From Pseudomonas sp. LS44 (GTDB lineage Bacteria; Pseudomonadota; Gammaproteobacteria; Pseudomonadales; Pseudomonadaceae), in assembly GCF_024730785.1 (NCBI RefSeq), contig NZ_CP102830.1, forward strand, positions 992,001 through 1,056,000: DNA of 64,000 bases, in the 5' to 3' direction. A program made the translations under genes and the position numbers. Of the stretch, positions 33,163-41,663 are shown piece after piece. Each line of letters starts with the position of its first letter. Position 1 is the first letter of the stretch. The notes under the pieces are model-generated. The model had not been told where the DNA came from. It made no database searches and worked only from the letters and a program-made list of their open reading frames with translations.

Positions 33163-33936
33163 ATGAACGAGCACGTACTGGTCGACCGCGCCGAGGGCAT
33201 CCTCACCCTGCGCATGAACCGTCTGGATAAGAAAAACGCGTTGACCCGCGATATGTATAACGGTCTCGCCGAAGCCTTGGAGCAGGCTCAGGACGATCCT
33301 GCGGTGCGCGTCGTGCTGATCCAGGGGAATGAGCAATGCTTCTCCAGCGGCAACGATCTGAGCGATTTCATGCAAGTCGCCACTGGCAACCTGGACAACT
33401 CGGTGCTGCGCTTCATGTATGCGCTGTTCGACTTCAAGAAACCGGTAGTCGCCGCGGTCGCCGGTCCGGCGGTGGGCATCGGTACCACCCTGCTGCTGCA
33501 CTGCGACTTGGTCTACGTGGCGCGCGATGCACGGATGAAGATGCCCTTCGTCAATCTCGGCCTGTGCCCGGAGTACGGCTCCAGCCTGATCCTGCCGCGC
33601 CTGGTCGGCCAAGCACGAGCCACGCAATTGCTGATGCTCGGCGAAGAGTTTAGCGGCGAGCAGGCCGCCGCCTGGGGCATCGCCAACGAAGCGCTGCCCG
33701 ATGGTGCTGCGACGCTGGCTAAGGCCAACGAGATGGCGCGGCGCTTCCTGGCCCTGGCACCGTCGGCGGTCGAGCTGAGCAAGCGGCTGATGCGCGCGCC
33801 GGGGCGTGAGGAATTGCGGCGGGTGATCGCCGAAGAAGGCGAGCTGTTCGGCCAGCGTCTGCGTTCGCCGGAGGCGGCCGAGGCCATGGCGGCGTTCATG
33901 CAGCGTCGCGCTCCGGACTTCTCGAAATTCGCCTGA
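33163..33936 (+). CDS. Enoyl-CoA hydratase/isomerase family protein
   Basis: 257-residue crotonase-fold protein. Oxyanion-hole segments are FSSGNDLSDFMQ (residues 58-69) and AVAGPAVGIGTTLLLHCDLVY; MPFVNLGLCPEYGSSLILPRLVG follows. A Glu is present in the LCPEYGSS loop, near where hydratases carry their second catalytic glutamate, but the first is not at the usual position, so isomerase activity is also possible. It follows the DUF1330 gene in the same direction and probably belongs to the sadC transcription unit. A family B half repeat begins right after the stop. Confidence 0.9.
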   Translation: MNEHVLVDRAEGILTLRMNRLDKKNALTRDMYNGLAEALEQAQDDPAVRVVLIQGNEQCFSSGNDLSDFMQVATGNLDNSVLRFMYALFDFKKPVVAAVAGPAVGIGTTLLLHCDLVYVARDARMKMPFVNLGLCPEYGSSLILPRLVGQARATQLLMLGEEFSGEQAAAWGIANEALPDGAATLAKANEMARRFLALAPSAVELSKRLMRAPGREELRRVIAEEGELFGQRLRSPEAAEAMAAFMQRRAPDFSKFA

Positions 33937-33957
33937 GTAGCCCGGATGCAATCCGGG
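33937..33957. repeat. Family B half element
   Basis: GTAGCCCGGATGCAATCCGG immediately after the TGA of the crotonase gene; the facing arm is missing. Confidence 0.8.
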
Positions 33958-33973
33958 AACAGGGTTCACTTCA

Positions 33974-34066
33974 GTAGGATGGGTCGAGGAGCGTAGCGAC
34001 GATACCCATCACATCGCTGCTGATGGGTGTCGCTTCGCTCGACCTGCGCGGCCCGACCCATCCGAC
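33974..34066. repeat. Extragenic palindrome, family D (GTAGGATGGGTCGAGGAGCG), copy 1
   Basis: GTAGGATGGGTCGAGGAGCG on the left and CGACCCATCCGAC on the right, with inner GATACCCATC/GATGGGTGTC pairing. A second copy is at 49382-49463. Confidence 0.8.
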
Positions 34067-34073
34067 GGCAACG

Positions 34074-34102
34074 AAAAAGGCCGCTCGATGAGCGGCCTTT
34101 TT
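34074..34102. terminator. Terminator between the crotonase gene and pykA
   Basis: AAAAAGGCCGCTC-GAT-GAGCGGCCTTTTT, a strong symmetric stem with A/T runs serving the convergent genes. Confidence 0.92.
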
Positions 34103-34116
34103 CATGGTGGAGCGTC

Positions 34117-35568
34117 TTATACCAACGGATCGCCGACGTGCAGGATCTTCATGGTGTTGGTGCCGCCGGTGGTGTGGTAGCTGTCGCCCTTGGTGAGGAT
34201 CACCCAGTCGCCGGGTTGCACCACGCCGCGCTTGAGCAGTTCGTCGACCGAGGCCTGGCTGACCTTTTCCGCCGGCAGTGCGGCGGGGTCGAACGGCACG
34301 GTCTGCACGCCGCGGAACATCGCCACGCGCGCCTGGGTTTCGCGGTGCGGGGAGAAGGCGAAGATCGGCACCGAAGAGCGGATGCGCGACATCACCAGTG
34401 GGCTGTAGCCACTCTCGGTGAGGCTGATGATCGCCTTGACGCCGGGGAAATGATTGGCGGTATACATGGTCGCCAGGGCCACGCTCTGGTCGCAGCGCTC
34501 GAACGTGTGGCCGAGGCGGTGACTGGATTTCTGGCTGGTCGGGTGTTTCTCGGCGCCCAGGCAGATGCGCGCCATGGCCTTGACCGCTTCCACCGGGTAC
34601 TCGCCGGCGGCACTTTCCGCCGAGAGCATCACCGCATCGGTGTAATCGAGCACGGCGTTGGCCACGTCGGAGACTTCCGCGCGGGTCGGCATCGGGCTGT
34701 GGATCATCGACTCCATCATCTGCGTGGCGGTGATTACTGCTTTGTTGTAGCGCCGCGCGTGGAGAATGATTTTCTTCTGGATGCCGACCAGCTCGGCATC
34801 GCCGATTTCCACACCGAGGTCGCCGCGCGCCACCATCACCGCGTCGCTAGCGCGGATCAGGCCGTCCAGGGCTTCGTCGTCAGCCACCGCTTCGGCACGT
34901 TCGATCTTCGCCACCAGCCAGGCTTTACTGCCGGCCTCGTCGCGCAGGCGGCGGGCCAATTCCATGTCGGCGGCGTCACGTGGGAAGGAGACGGCGAGGT
35001 AGTCCAGCTCCATCTCGGCGGCGAGCTTGATGTCGGCCTTGTCCTTGGCGGTCAGCGCCGGCGCTGTCAGGCCACCGCCGCGGCGGTTGATGCCTTTGTG
35101 ATCGGAGAGCGGGCCGCCGATCAATACCACGCAGTGCAGTTCATCGGCCGTGGTGGCCTCGACGCGCATCACCACGCGGCCGTCGTCGAGCAGCAATTCG
35201 TCGCCGACTCGGCAGTCTTTGACCAGATCCGGATAGTCGATGCCGACCACTTGCTGGTTGCCGGCATCCCGTGGGTGGGTGACGGAGAAGCGGAACGTGT
35301 CGCCCTCGGCCAGCGCGATGCGTTTGCCCTCGAACTTGGCGATGCGGATCTTCGGCCCCTGCAGGTCGCCGAGCAGGGCGACGAAGCGCCCGTGTTTGGC
35401 CGCGATTTCGCGGACCAGGAGGGCGCGCGCTTTGTGTTCATCCGGCGTGCCATGGGAGAAATTCAGCCGGGCGACGTCGAGGCCGGCGAGGATCAGTTGC
35501 TCGAGGACTTCCGGAGAGTTACTGGCAGGGCCAAGGGTGGCAACGATTTTGGTGCGGCGAGAGGTCAT
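34117..35568 (-). CDS. pykA: Pyruvate kinase
   Basis: 483-residue pyruvate kinase, the phosphoenolpyruvate-to-pyruvate step with ATP formation. It opens with RRTKIVATLGPASNSPEVLEQLILAGLDVARLNFSHG; further blocks are LVAKIERAEAVADDEALDGLIRASDAVMVARGDLGVEIG (catalytic Lys, metal-binding Glu/Asp), ATQMMESMIHSPMPTRAEVSDVANAVLDYTDAVMLSAESAAGEYP and the C-terminal effector domain ending in HTTGGTNTMKILHVGDPLV. The length and ending fit the PykA isozyme. The order crotonase-pykA matches P. aeruginosa PA4330-PA4329. Confidence 0.96.
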   Translation of the reverse strand: MTSRRTKIVATLGPASNSPEVLEQLILAGLDVARLNFSHGTPDEHKARALLVREIAAKHGRFVALLGDLQGPKIRIAKFEGKRIALAEGDTFRFSVTHPRDAGNQQVVGIDYPDLVKDCRVGDELLLDDGRVVMRVEATTADELHCVVLIGGPLSDHKGINRRGGGLTAPALTAKDKADIKLAAEMELDYLAVSFPRDAADMELARRLRDEAGSKAWLVAKIERAEAVADDEALDGLIRASDAVMVARGDLGVEIGDAELVGIQKKIILHARRYNKAVITATQMMESMIHSPMPTRAEVSDVANAVLDYTDAVMLSAESAAGEYPVEAVKAMARICLGAEKHPTSQKSSHRLGHTFERCDQSVALATMYTANHFPGVKAIISLTESGYSPLVMSRIRSSVPIFAFSPHRETQARVAMFRGVQTVPFDPAALPAEKVSQASVDELLKRGVVQPGDWVILTKGDSYHTTGGTNTMKILHVGDPLV

Positions 35569-35673
35569 GCGCGGGACTCCAGTTAGAGCAGAAGCCGAGG
35601 CTACACCGCGTTTCCCCTGTAGTCATGCGCGCCGCCAACTACCTTTGCGCGCCATAGGTGTCAGGGGGCGACT

Positions 35674-35726
35674 GTAGCCTGGATGTCATCCGGGACATTA
35701 AGTCCCATGGATGACATACGGGTTAC
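35674..35726. repeat. Extragenic palindrome, family B, diverged copy
   Basis: GTAGCCTGGATGTCATCCGG and ATGGATGACATACGGGTTAC keep the symmetry of family B but differ in several paired positions. Confidence 0.65.
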
Positions 35727-35738
35727 GTGGCTGGAGCT

Positions 35739-36551
35739 TCAATGATTCTGATTGAGCGCCTGATCGAGATGCCGCGCGGCCTTGTCGCTCACTTCGCTAT
35801 CCGGATACTGCGCCAGCAGCCGGCGCAGGTAGCCGATGGCTTTGTCGCGGCTGGCCTGCGGGTTGTCCGCGGCCAGGTACATCAAGGCCAGTTGATACAG
35901 CGCACGGGCCTTGATAGCCGCCGTCACGCCGCTATCGTCAACCGCCAGCAGATACAACTCCTCGGCTTCCGGAACCCGATTTTTCAGCACCGCGCGGCGC
36001 GACAGCAGGGTCATGTCGCTGTCCAGGCTGGGCTTGTAGAGATCGAGATTCTCGCTCGGTTGCCAGTGGCCGAGTAGTTCGCGGGCGGTTTGCTGCACCG
36101 GTTCCTGGGCGCGCTGACCGATCAACTCGATGCGTGCGGCGCTGCGACTGGCGGCGCGGCTCTGGGGGAATTCGTTGCGGACTTGATAGAGGTAGTTGAG
36201 CGCGCGCGTGTCGTCGCGCTGATCGTTGTAGCGGCTCATATAGATCAAACCGATCTGATAGAGCGAGATGGCGCGGACTTCGCCGCTCAGTTTGTGATCC
36301 CGGTAACCCTGCAGATACAGCTGCTCGGCGGCGGCGCTCTTGCCATCGCGAATGGCCTGGGCGCTGTAGGTGAACAGATCGCCTTCTTCCTCGACGGCGG
36401 CGGTCATGCGGTTGGCTTTCAGATTTTTCGCTTCCACCGCTTCCTGGGCGCCGACTTGGGCGACGAACAATGGGGTGGTTGGCGAGCAGGCGCTGAGCAG
36501 GAGCGCGGCGGAAAATACGCAGCCGGTCAACAAGGGTAGGGCAGACGGCAT
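35739..36551 (-). CDS. TPR-type lipoprotein
   Basis: 270-residue lipoprotein with signal PLLTGCVFSAALLLSACSPT (lipobox LSAC). The mature part consists of helical repeats with tetratricopeptide character: RDGKSAAAEQLYLQGYRDH, AISLYQIGLIYMSRYNDQRDDTRALNYLYQVRNEFPQSRAASRSAARIEL and ALYQLALMYLAADNPQASRDKAIGYLRRLLAQYPDSEVSDKAARHL. Such proteins scaffold envelope complexes; no partner is identified. The ATG at 36551 follows CGGAGATGTC; the frame is open upstream to 36632 without a signal-like start. It diverges from another small TPR-like lipoprotein gene at 36722. Confidence 0.82.
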   Translation of the reverse strand: MPSALPLLTGCVFSAALLLSACSPTTPLFVAQVGAQEAVEAKNLKANRMTAAVEEEGDLFTYSAQAIRDGKSAAAEQLYLQGYRDHKLSGEVRAISLYQIGLIYMSRYNDQRDDTRALNYLYQVRNEFPQSRAASRSAARIELIGQRAQEPVQQTARELLGHWQPSENLDLYKPSLDSDMTLLSRRAVLKNRVPEAEELYLLAVDDSGVTAAIKARALYQLALMYLAADNPQASRDKAIGYLRRLLAQYPDSEVSDKAARHLDQALNQNH

Positions 36552-36721
36552 GACATCTCCGGGGCGGATGGGCTGCCGGGGCAGTCTAGTCAGGCGGATA
36601 GCTGACAGCCAAGGGCCGCCGCGCAAGTCCAATCGGAGGATATGCTTGAGTGCCGGCAGCCGCGCAAAGGGCTGCAGCTTTGCCGCAAACGGTCGATAAC
36701 CTGCCTATTGGAGGACCCGTC

Positions 36722-37096
36722 ATGCGAATGTTGTTGCTCGTTACCCTGGCCTTGAGTGCCTCGGGCTGTACCCGTTGGTCGATGGACCATCATCTGAACA
36801 ATGCTTACCGCGAATACGGCCGTGGCAACTGCGAGCGGGTGATGCTCGAGTTGTCCCAGGTCGAGCGCAAGAGCCGCTCACGCGGTTACATCCAGCCAGA
36901 GGTCTCGCTGCTGCGTGGGCAATGCCTGGAGCGACAAAACCTGTTTGTCGATGCGGCGCAAACCTATCAGTTCATCATCGCCCGCTACCCGACCAGCGAG
37001 TATGCATTTCGCGCCCGCGCGCGATTGGATACCCTGCAGCAGTTGGGTCGAATCAACCGCACGGAGGCGGCCAAAACCTCTGCGGCGGCTCTGTGA
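36722..37096 (+). CDS. Small TPR-like lipoprotein
   Basis: 124-residue protein starting MRMLLLVTLALSASGCTRWS; the Cys16 context (SASGC) is a slightly atypical lipobox. The mature domain has two helical repeats (LNNAYREYGRGNCERVMLELSQVERKSRSRG, LFVDAAQTYQFIIARYPTSEYAFRARARLDTLQQLG), much like half of a YbgF/BamD-type TPR domain. The ATG at 36722 is preceded by GGAGGACCCGTC. It is divergent from the larger TPR lipoprotein at 35739-36551, which may point to a shared function. Confidence 0.78.
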   Translation: MRMLLLVTLALSASGCTRWSMDHHLNNAYREYGRGNCERVMLELSQVERKSRSRGYIQPEVSLLRGQCLERQNLFVDAAQTYQFIIARYPTSEYAFRARARLDTLQQLGRINRTEAAKTSAAAL

Positions 37097-37176
37097 TCGG
37101 CACGCTTGGGCAGTGCTGACGCTGGTTGAATGGCGTCACTAGGCTAAGCTCAAAAATGATTTCAAGGAGGGGAGTC

Positions 37177-37608
37177 ATGCGTCAGTTGCTGTGTATTGCC
37201 TTGTTGGCCGCGACCACATCCTCGGCGCTAGCGGCGGATGTCTACCGCTGGACCGACGCTCAGGGGCAGGTGCATTTCGGCCAGAAGCCGCAGAGCGGTG
37301 CCACCCAGGTCGACGTCAAGCCGCAGGTGGTCGAGCGTGACGCCGCTACCCGTGAGCGCGAGGCGCGTACCGAACGTTTCTATCAGGCCCGTCGGCAAGA
37401 GCAGGCGCAGGCCGCCAGCCAAGAGGGCGAACGTCAGACCAAGCGCGCCACGGAGTGCAGTAAGTTGCGCGACAACCTGCAGGACATCTCTCACGGGGGA
37501 CGCTATTACCGCACGGATGCGCGCGGGGAACGTGTTTATTACAAAGAGGAGGAGGTCGCCGCCGCTCGCCGTCAGTTGAGCGAGCGTGTCGCGCAGCAGT
37601 GCGGTTAG
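37177..37608 (+). CDS. DUF4124 domain periplasmic protein
   Basis: 143-residue protein with a cleavable signal peptide (RQLLCIALLAATTSSALA, cut near residue 19) followed by the DUF4124 signature ADVYRWTDAQGQVHFGQKP. The rest is a charged, helical Arg/Glu/Gln-rich segment, ending in a cysteine-containing YYKEEEVAAARRQLSERVAQQCG. DUF4124 proteins are exported and of unknown function. The ATG at 37177 has GGAGG upstream. Confidence 0.82.
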   Translation: MRQLLCIALLAATTSSALAADVYRWTDAQGQVHFGQKPQSGATQVDVKPQVVERDAATREREARTERFYQARRQEQAQAASQEGERQTKRATECSKLRDNLQDISHGGRYYRTDARGERVYYKEEEVAAARRQLSERVAQQCG

Positions 37609-37681
37609 CACTGGCCGCGGCGCTTTTGGCGGTGCCATACTCGGACATCAAGAGCCTTTTGCCATTATCCGGTTTGCCATC

Positions 37682-38038
37682 ATGCGTATTGAACGTCGAA
37701 TCGAACGCCACCAGCTGCCGTACTACTTGAAGGTCTTCAACCGCATTACCGACAAGCCGATGGGCTACATCGGCAACGTCTCGCTGGATGGCTTGCTGTT
37801 GATCAGCCAATTGCCGATGTTGGTCGGTGCACGTTTCGATCTGCGCCTGAAGATTCCCGCCCAGGGTGGCATGCGCTTCATCGATTTCAGCGCCACCTGC
37901 CAATGGTGCCGCGAAGATGTCACCCCGGGCGGCTACGATTCGGGCTTTTCGCTGGTCGCGCCGCCGAGCGAATACGCCGAGATGGTCGAGGCGCTGCGCT
38001 ACTACTTCAGTTTCCACTCTTACGCCGCCTCCGCCTGA
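37682..38038 (+). CDS. Single-domain PilZ protein, c-di-GMP receptor
   Basis: 118-residue PilZ domain. The c-di-GMP-binding pieces are present: the N-terminal RxxxR (R5-RIE-R9 in MRIERRIERHQ) and the second motif [D/N]xSxxG as N32-V-S34-L-D-G37 in GNVSLDGLLL. Both should allow binding of the second messenger. The output is unknown; it stands alone between a DUF4124 gene and the convergent DUF58 operon, matching PA4324 as I recall. A hairpin overlaps its last codons. Confidence 0.85.
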   Translation: MRIERRIERHQLPYYLKVFNRITDKPMGYIGNVSLDGLLLISQLPMLVGARFDLRLKIPAQGGMRFIDFSATCQWCREDVTPGGYDSGFSLVAPPSEYAEMVEALRYYFSFHSYAASA

Positions 38039-38046
38039 GGCGGCGT
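38022..38046. terminator. Hairpin overlapping the end of the PilZ gene
   Basis: ACGCCGCCT-CCGCCTG-AGGCGGCGT forms a strong 9-base stem that includes the last codons of the PilZ gene. The T run after it is weak, so terminator function is moderately likely. Confidence 0.5.
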
Positions 38047-38071
38047 TCCGCTCTTGCTGTAAGTCAGCCGG

Positions 38072-39403
38072 CTACAGCACCCCGGCTTTTTTCCATTCCA
38101 GATAGCGGCTGACCAATTGCGGGCCGAGCTCGCTCGGGCGTACGTCGAGCACCGGCAGACCGTGCGCGGCCAGACGTTCGTGCAGACCATTGCGGGCGTT
38201 GAGGTAATCGAGCGTGCCGCAATAGGCGAGGGCGTCCTGATAGTTCTGCACCGGTGTGTGGCGCAGGCGGTCGAGGACCTCTTCGCGCAGGCTGGTGATC
38301 AGGACCCGGTGCTGACGACTGAGGCGCTTGGCGGCGGCGAGTAGTTCGTCGTCGTCCTCATCGCGCAGGTTGCTGACCAATACCACCAACGCGCGGCGCC
38401 GTTGCCGGCTGAGCAATTGGTCGGCGGCCGCGGCGAAGTCAGCCGGCCGCTGGGTACAACGCAGGTCGTAAACGGCATTGAGCAGCACGCCGAGTTGCGC
38501 GTGACCTTTGGCCGGCGGCAGGTAGCGCGGCTGATCGCCTGCGAAGGTCGCTAGCCCCACCGCGTCGCCCTGACGCAGCGCGACATAACTGAGCAGCAGG
38601 CAGGCGTTGAGCGCGTGATCGAAGTGCGCCAGGTCACCATCCTGGCTGCGCATGCGCCGCCCGCAATCGAGCAGGAAAACGATCTGTTGATCGCGCTCAT
38701 CCTGGTACTCACGGGCAATCGGCGTGCGCTTGCGGGCGGTGGCCTTCCAGTCGATCTGCCGCAGCGTGTCGCCGTCACGGAACTCGCGCAGCTGATGGAA
38801 TTCCTGACCCAAGCCGCGACGCTGCTTTTGCCGCACGCCAAGTTGGTTGAGCCAGTGATCCACTGCGGTCAGCTGCGCGCCATACAGGCGGGCGAAATCC
38901 GGGTAGACGCGGGTTTCCCCGGCCAGCGGCAAGACCCGGCGTTGCCGCCAGAGACGCAGCGGACTGGGCAACTGGACTTCGCAGGCCGCGAAGCGAAAAT
39001 GCCCGCGCTGCAGCGGCCGCACGCGATAGCCGCAGTGGGTGACTTCGCCCGGATGTAGATCGACGCGCTGCGGCAGGTGCTCCATCGCCATGCCCGCGGG
39101 CACGTGATCGAAGAGCTCCAGCCATTGGACGCGTGAATACGAGTGATGGAGGCTCAGCTGCACCTCAGTCCAGCGCCCGAGCGACAGATTGCCCGGTAAC
39201 TGGCGCTGCAGACGCGGCGCGGGTTGCCGGCGCACGGCCAGCGCATCGCCCGTGGCGACGAGGACCAGTGCGATCAGCAGAGCCCACCACAGCGTGGGCA
39301 GGAGCGCCGGCACGCCAATGTCGAGCGCCGACAGACTGCCGAGCAGCACGGCGAGAACGAGCAGGCCGGCGAGCAGCGCCAGCAGCAGGCGAGCAGGTTT
39401 CAT
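38072..39403 (-). CDS. DUF58 (vWA-like) protein of the MoxR operon
   Basis: 443-residue protein with two N-terminal membrane helices (LLLALLAGLLVLAVLLGSL; LPTLWWALLIALVLVATGDALAV), a beta-rich middle, the DUF58 hallmark FREFRDGDTLRQIDWKATARKRTPIAREYQDE (about residues 210-240) and a von Willebrand A-like C-terminal domain starting IVFLLDCGRRM, where the metal-site DxSxS is replaced by DCGRR. MoxR AAA+ proteins usually act with such vWA proteins as chaperone pairs. Its start overlaps the moxR stop by 4 bases. Last gene of the six-gene operon. Confidence 0.9.
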   Translation of the reverse strand: MKPARLLLALLAGLLVLAVLLGSLSALDIGVPALLPTLWWALLIALVLVATGDALAVRRQPAPRLQRQLPGNLSLGRWTEVQLSLHHSYSRVQWLELFDHVPAGMAMEHLPQRVDLHPGEVTHCGYRVRPLQRGHFRFAACEVQLPSPLRLWRQRRVLPLAGETRVYPDFARLYGAQLTAVDHWLNQLGVRQKQRRGLGQEFHQLREFRDGDTLRQIDWKATARKRTPIAREYQDERDQQIVFLLDCGRRMRSQDGDLAHFDHALNACLLLSYVALRQGDAVGLATFAGDQPRYLPPAKGHAQLGVLLNAVYDLRCTQRPADFAAAADQLLSRQRRRALVVLVSNLRDEDDDELLAAAKRLSRQHRVLITSLREEVLDRLRHTPVQNYQDALAYCGTLDYLNARNGLHERLAAHGLPVLDVRPSELGPQLVSRYLEWKKAGVL

Positions 39404-40428
39404 AGGCGCGGCGCGGGGACCTGATCGAGCAGTTGCTGGAGGACCTGATCGACCGACAGCCCTTCGATATCCAACTCCGGCGACAGCCGCACGCGGTGCC
39501 GCAACACCGCCAGAGCGCAGCGTTTGACGTCATCCGGCACGACGAAGTCGCCGCCGCGCAACAGCGCACGAGCCCGCCCGCCACGCACCAGGGCAATCGA
39601 GGCTCGTGGCCCGGCGCCCATCAGCAAGCCTGGCCAGCTGCGTGTCGCGCGAGCCAGACGCACGGCGTAATCGAGCACTTGTTCATCCAGCGGCAAGTCG
39701 CTGGCGATCTTCTGCAACGCCAACACGTCCTTGGCCTGCAACACCGTGCGCAGCGGCGCCACGTCGAGCATGTCGGCGCGGGCCGAACGGGTCACCTGGC
39801 GGACCATCTCCAGCTCTTCGGCGGCCTGCGGATAATCCATGTGCAGCTTGAGCATGAAGCGGTCGAGCTCCGCCTCCGGCAGCGGGTAGGTGCCTTCCTG
39901 CTCGATGGGGTTTTGCGTGGCCAGCACCAGGAACGGTTGCGGTACCTGCAGGGCGCGGCCCTCCAGAGTCACCTGGCGTTCCTGCATGACTTCCAGCAGC
40001 GCCGCCTGGGTCTTGGCCGGCGCGCGGTTGATCTCGTCGGCGAGCAACAGGTTGGTGAACACCGGCCCCTTGCGCAGCTTGAACTGCTCGGATTGCAGGT
40101 CGTACACCGCATGCCCGGTGACATCGCTGGGCATCAGGTCGGGAGTGAACTGGATGCGCGCGAACTCGCCGCCGAAGCAGCGCGCCAGGGCGCGGACCAG
40201 CAAGGTCTTGCCCAGCCCCGGTACGCCCTCGACCAGGACATGCCCGCCGGCCAGCAGGGCGGTGAGCAGGTCGTCGATCACCGCGCTCTGGCCGATCAGC
40301 GCCTTTTGCAGTTCCTGGCGCAGGGCCTGGGCCAATTGACTGGCGCGTTGCCGCTGGGCCGCTGCCTGGACCGCAGGGTTGGCAGCCACCGGCTCGCTGT
40401 TGGGGGAATCGGGAGTCTGTTCGCTCAT
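39400..40428 (-). CDS. MoxR-family AAA+ ATPase
   Basis: 342-residue AAA+ ATPase. Walker A is GVPGLGKT (residues 68-75), Walker B LLLADEINRAP, then sensor 1 VLATQNPIEQEGTYPLPEAELDRFMLKLHMDYP and a sensor 2 region GASPRA-like GAGPRASIALVRGGRARALLRG. MoxR proteins assemble as hexamers and are thought to insert cofactors or remodel partners carrying vWA domains; the DUF58 gene next to it is the probable partner. ATG overlaps the DUF4350 stop by 4 bases. Confidence 0.95.
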   Translation of the reverse strand: MSEQTPDSPNSEPVAANPAVQAAAQRQRASQLAQALRQELQKALIGQSAVIDDLLTALLAGGHVLVEGVPGLGKTLLVRALARCFGGEFARIQFTPDLMPSDVTGHAVYDLQSEQFKLRKGPVFTNLLLADEINRAPAKTQAALLEVMQERQVTLEGRALQVPQPFLVLATQNPIEQEGTYPLPEAELDRFMLKLHMDYPQAAEELEMVRQVTRSARADMLDVAPLRTVLQAKDVLALQKIASDLPLDEQVLDYAVRLARATRSWPGLLMGAGPRASIALVRGGRARALLRGGDFVVPDDVKRCALAVLRHRVRLSPELDIEGLSVDQVLQQLLDQVPAPRL

Positions 40429-41663
40429 AGGGCATTCCTGAGGGTTTGCAGGTGGGTGACCTGGCGGGTGAAGTCACTGGCCGATAGACGTTGCGCCGGC
40501 AATGGGCGCATCGCCTGGCTGATGGCAGTTGGTGATAGACGGGTGAGGCGGCCAAGCGTCTGCCACTGGCTGGCCACGTCGAGTCGTTCGAAACCGGGGT
40601 GGCGCTGGCGCGCGCGGCGCTGGATATCGCGCTGCAACGCCTGCAACAAGCTGTGCTGGCCGCTGTGGCGGAGCAGGAAATCGGCGCCGCCACGCAGGTG
40701 TTCTTCCAGTTGTCGGCGGGCACGACTGGCTGGCGCGAGCAGCGAGCCTTGGCGTTGGCCGGCGGCCAGCAGGCCGAGAAGCAGCAGCAACGCCAAGGCG
40801 ACCAGGGCCTGTGGGAAATGCCGCAGCAGCAGGCTGAGCAAGTCGTCGCGGTCACTGCGCGAGAGCAGGGTCACGGCGCTGTCCTGGGTCAAGTACCAGA
40901 GCAGCCAGGCGTTGTCGTAGTTCTTGATGTCGCGGGTCTGCCAGATCCATGGATCACTGAGCACGGTGACCAGTCCGTCGCCATGGTAAAGCTGCAACAG
41001 GTGGGTAGCCTGGCCGCTGTTGGCCCAGGCGTGGGCGCGGTTTTTCGCGTCGTAGAGGTGGAATTCGGTATCGAAGCCGATATAGGCCGGTGCCTCGTCG
41101 TTGGCCAGGTAGAGCTTGGTCAGGTCCGGGTAACGGTCGTCGGGTGCGCTGTCTTCGGCGGATTCGGCGGCGTCTTTCGGGTCATCGCTGGGCGTGGCCT
41201 CGGGTGGGTTGGCCGGTGCTGGGTCGTCTTCGATGTCGTCGAGGTCTTCGCTGAGGATCTGCTGCACGCCCAGCTGATCGAGCAGCAGGTCGCCGCTCTT
41301 GCCGTCTTCTTCATCCCACACCCGTTCGGCGATGAACAACAGATGACCGCCCTTGGCCGCCCAGTCGAGCAGGCGGGTGGCTTGCCGCGGCGTCATGTTG
41401 CCGCGGTCGCCGAGCAGCAATAGGGTCTGGCCCTGGCTGGGCAGGTTGGTCAAGGTTTGCAGGCTGTCGGTGCGCTGCACCTGGACGCCGCGTTCGCGGA
41501 GGAAATACTCGGCGGCCAGATAGGTATCGGCGCGCGCGTCAGGCGTCGGCCCGTGTTTGACGACTTTCTGATACGGCTGCAATTGGCTCAGCAGGTAGCT
41601 GGCAAGCAGGCCGAGCGCCAACACGATTGCGCCGCCGAGCAAGAGGAGCGTGCGCCGGCTCAT
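40425..41663 (-). CDS. DUF4350 membrane protein of the MoxR operon
   Basis: 412-residue protein with one N-terminal helix (TLLLLGGAIVLALGLLASYLLSQ), a large extracytoplasmic domain with the DUF4350 pattern (YLAAEYFLRERGVQVQRTDSLQTLTNLPSQGQTLLLLGDRGNMTPRQATRLLDWAAKGGHLLFIAERVW), an acidic low-complexity insert (EDLDDIEDDPAPANPPEATPSDDPKDA about residues 133-165) and a second membrane helix near residue 290 (ALVALALLLLLGLLAAG). The GATase-like fold suggests ligand binding. Overlaps both neighbours by 4 bases. Confidence 0.85.
   Translation of the reverse strand: MSRRTLLLLGGAIVLALGLLASYLLSQLQPYQKVVKHGPTPDARADTYLAAEYFLRERGVQVQRTDSLQTLTNLPSQGQTLLLLGDRGNMTPRQATRLLDWAAKGGHLLFIAERVWDEEDGKSGDLLLDQLGVQQILSEDLDDIEDDPAPANPPEATPSDDPKDAAESAEDSAPDDRYPDLTKLYLANDEAPAYIGFDTEFHLYDAKNRAHAWANSGQATHLLQLYHGDGLVTVLSDPWIWQTRDIKNYDNAWLLWYLTQDSAVTLLSRSDRDDLLSLLLRHFPQALVALALLLLLGLLAAGQRQGSLLAPASRARRQLEEHLRGGADFLLRHSGQHSLLQALQRDIQRRARQRHPGFERLDVASQWQTLGRLTRLSPTAISQAMRPLPAQRLSASDFTRQVTHLQTLRNAL

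Noticed and set aside
34027..35586. A 519-codon plus-strand frame opposite pyruvate kinase
   Set aside because: Same reason: antisense shadow of pykA with no recognisable domain, no ribosome-binding site and a conserved gene on the other strand.
39433..40920. A 495-codon plus-strand frame opposite the MoxR and DUF4350 genes
   Set aside because: Gln/His/Arg-rich antisense frame over two well-supported genes; it crosses their boundary, which a real gene would not be expected to do.
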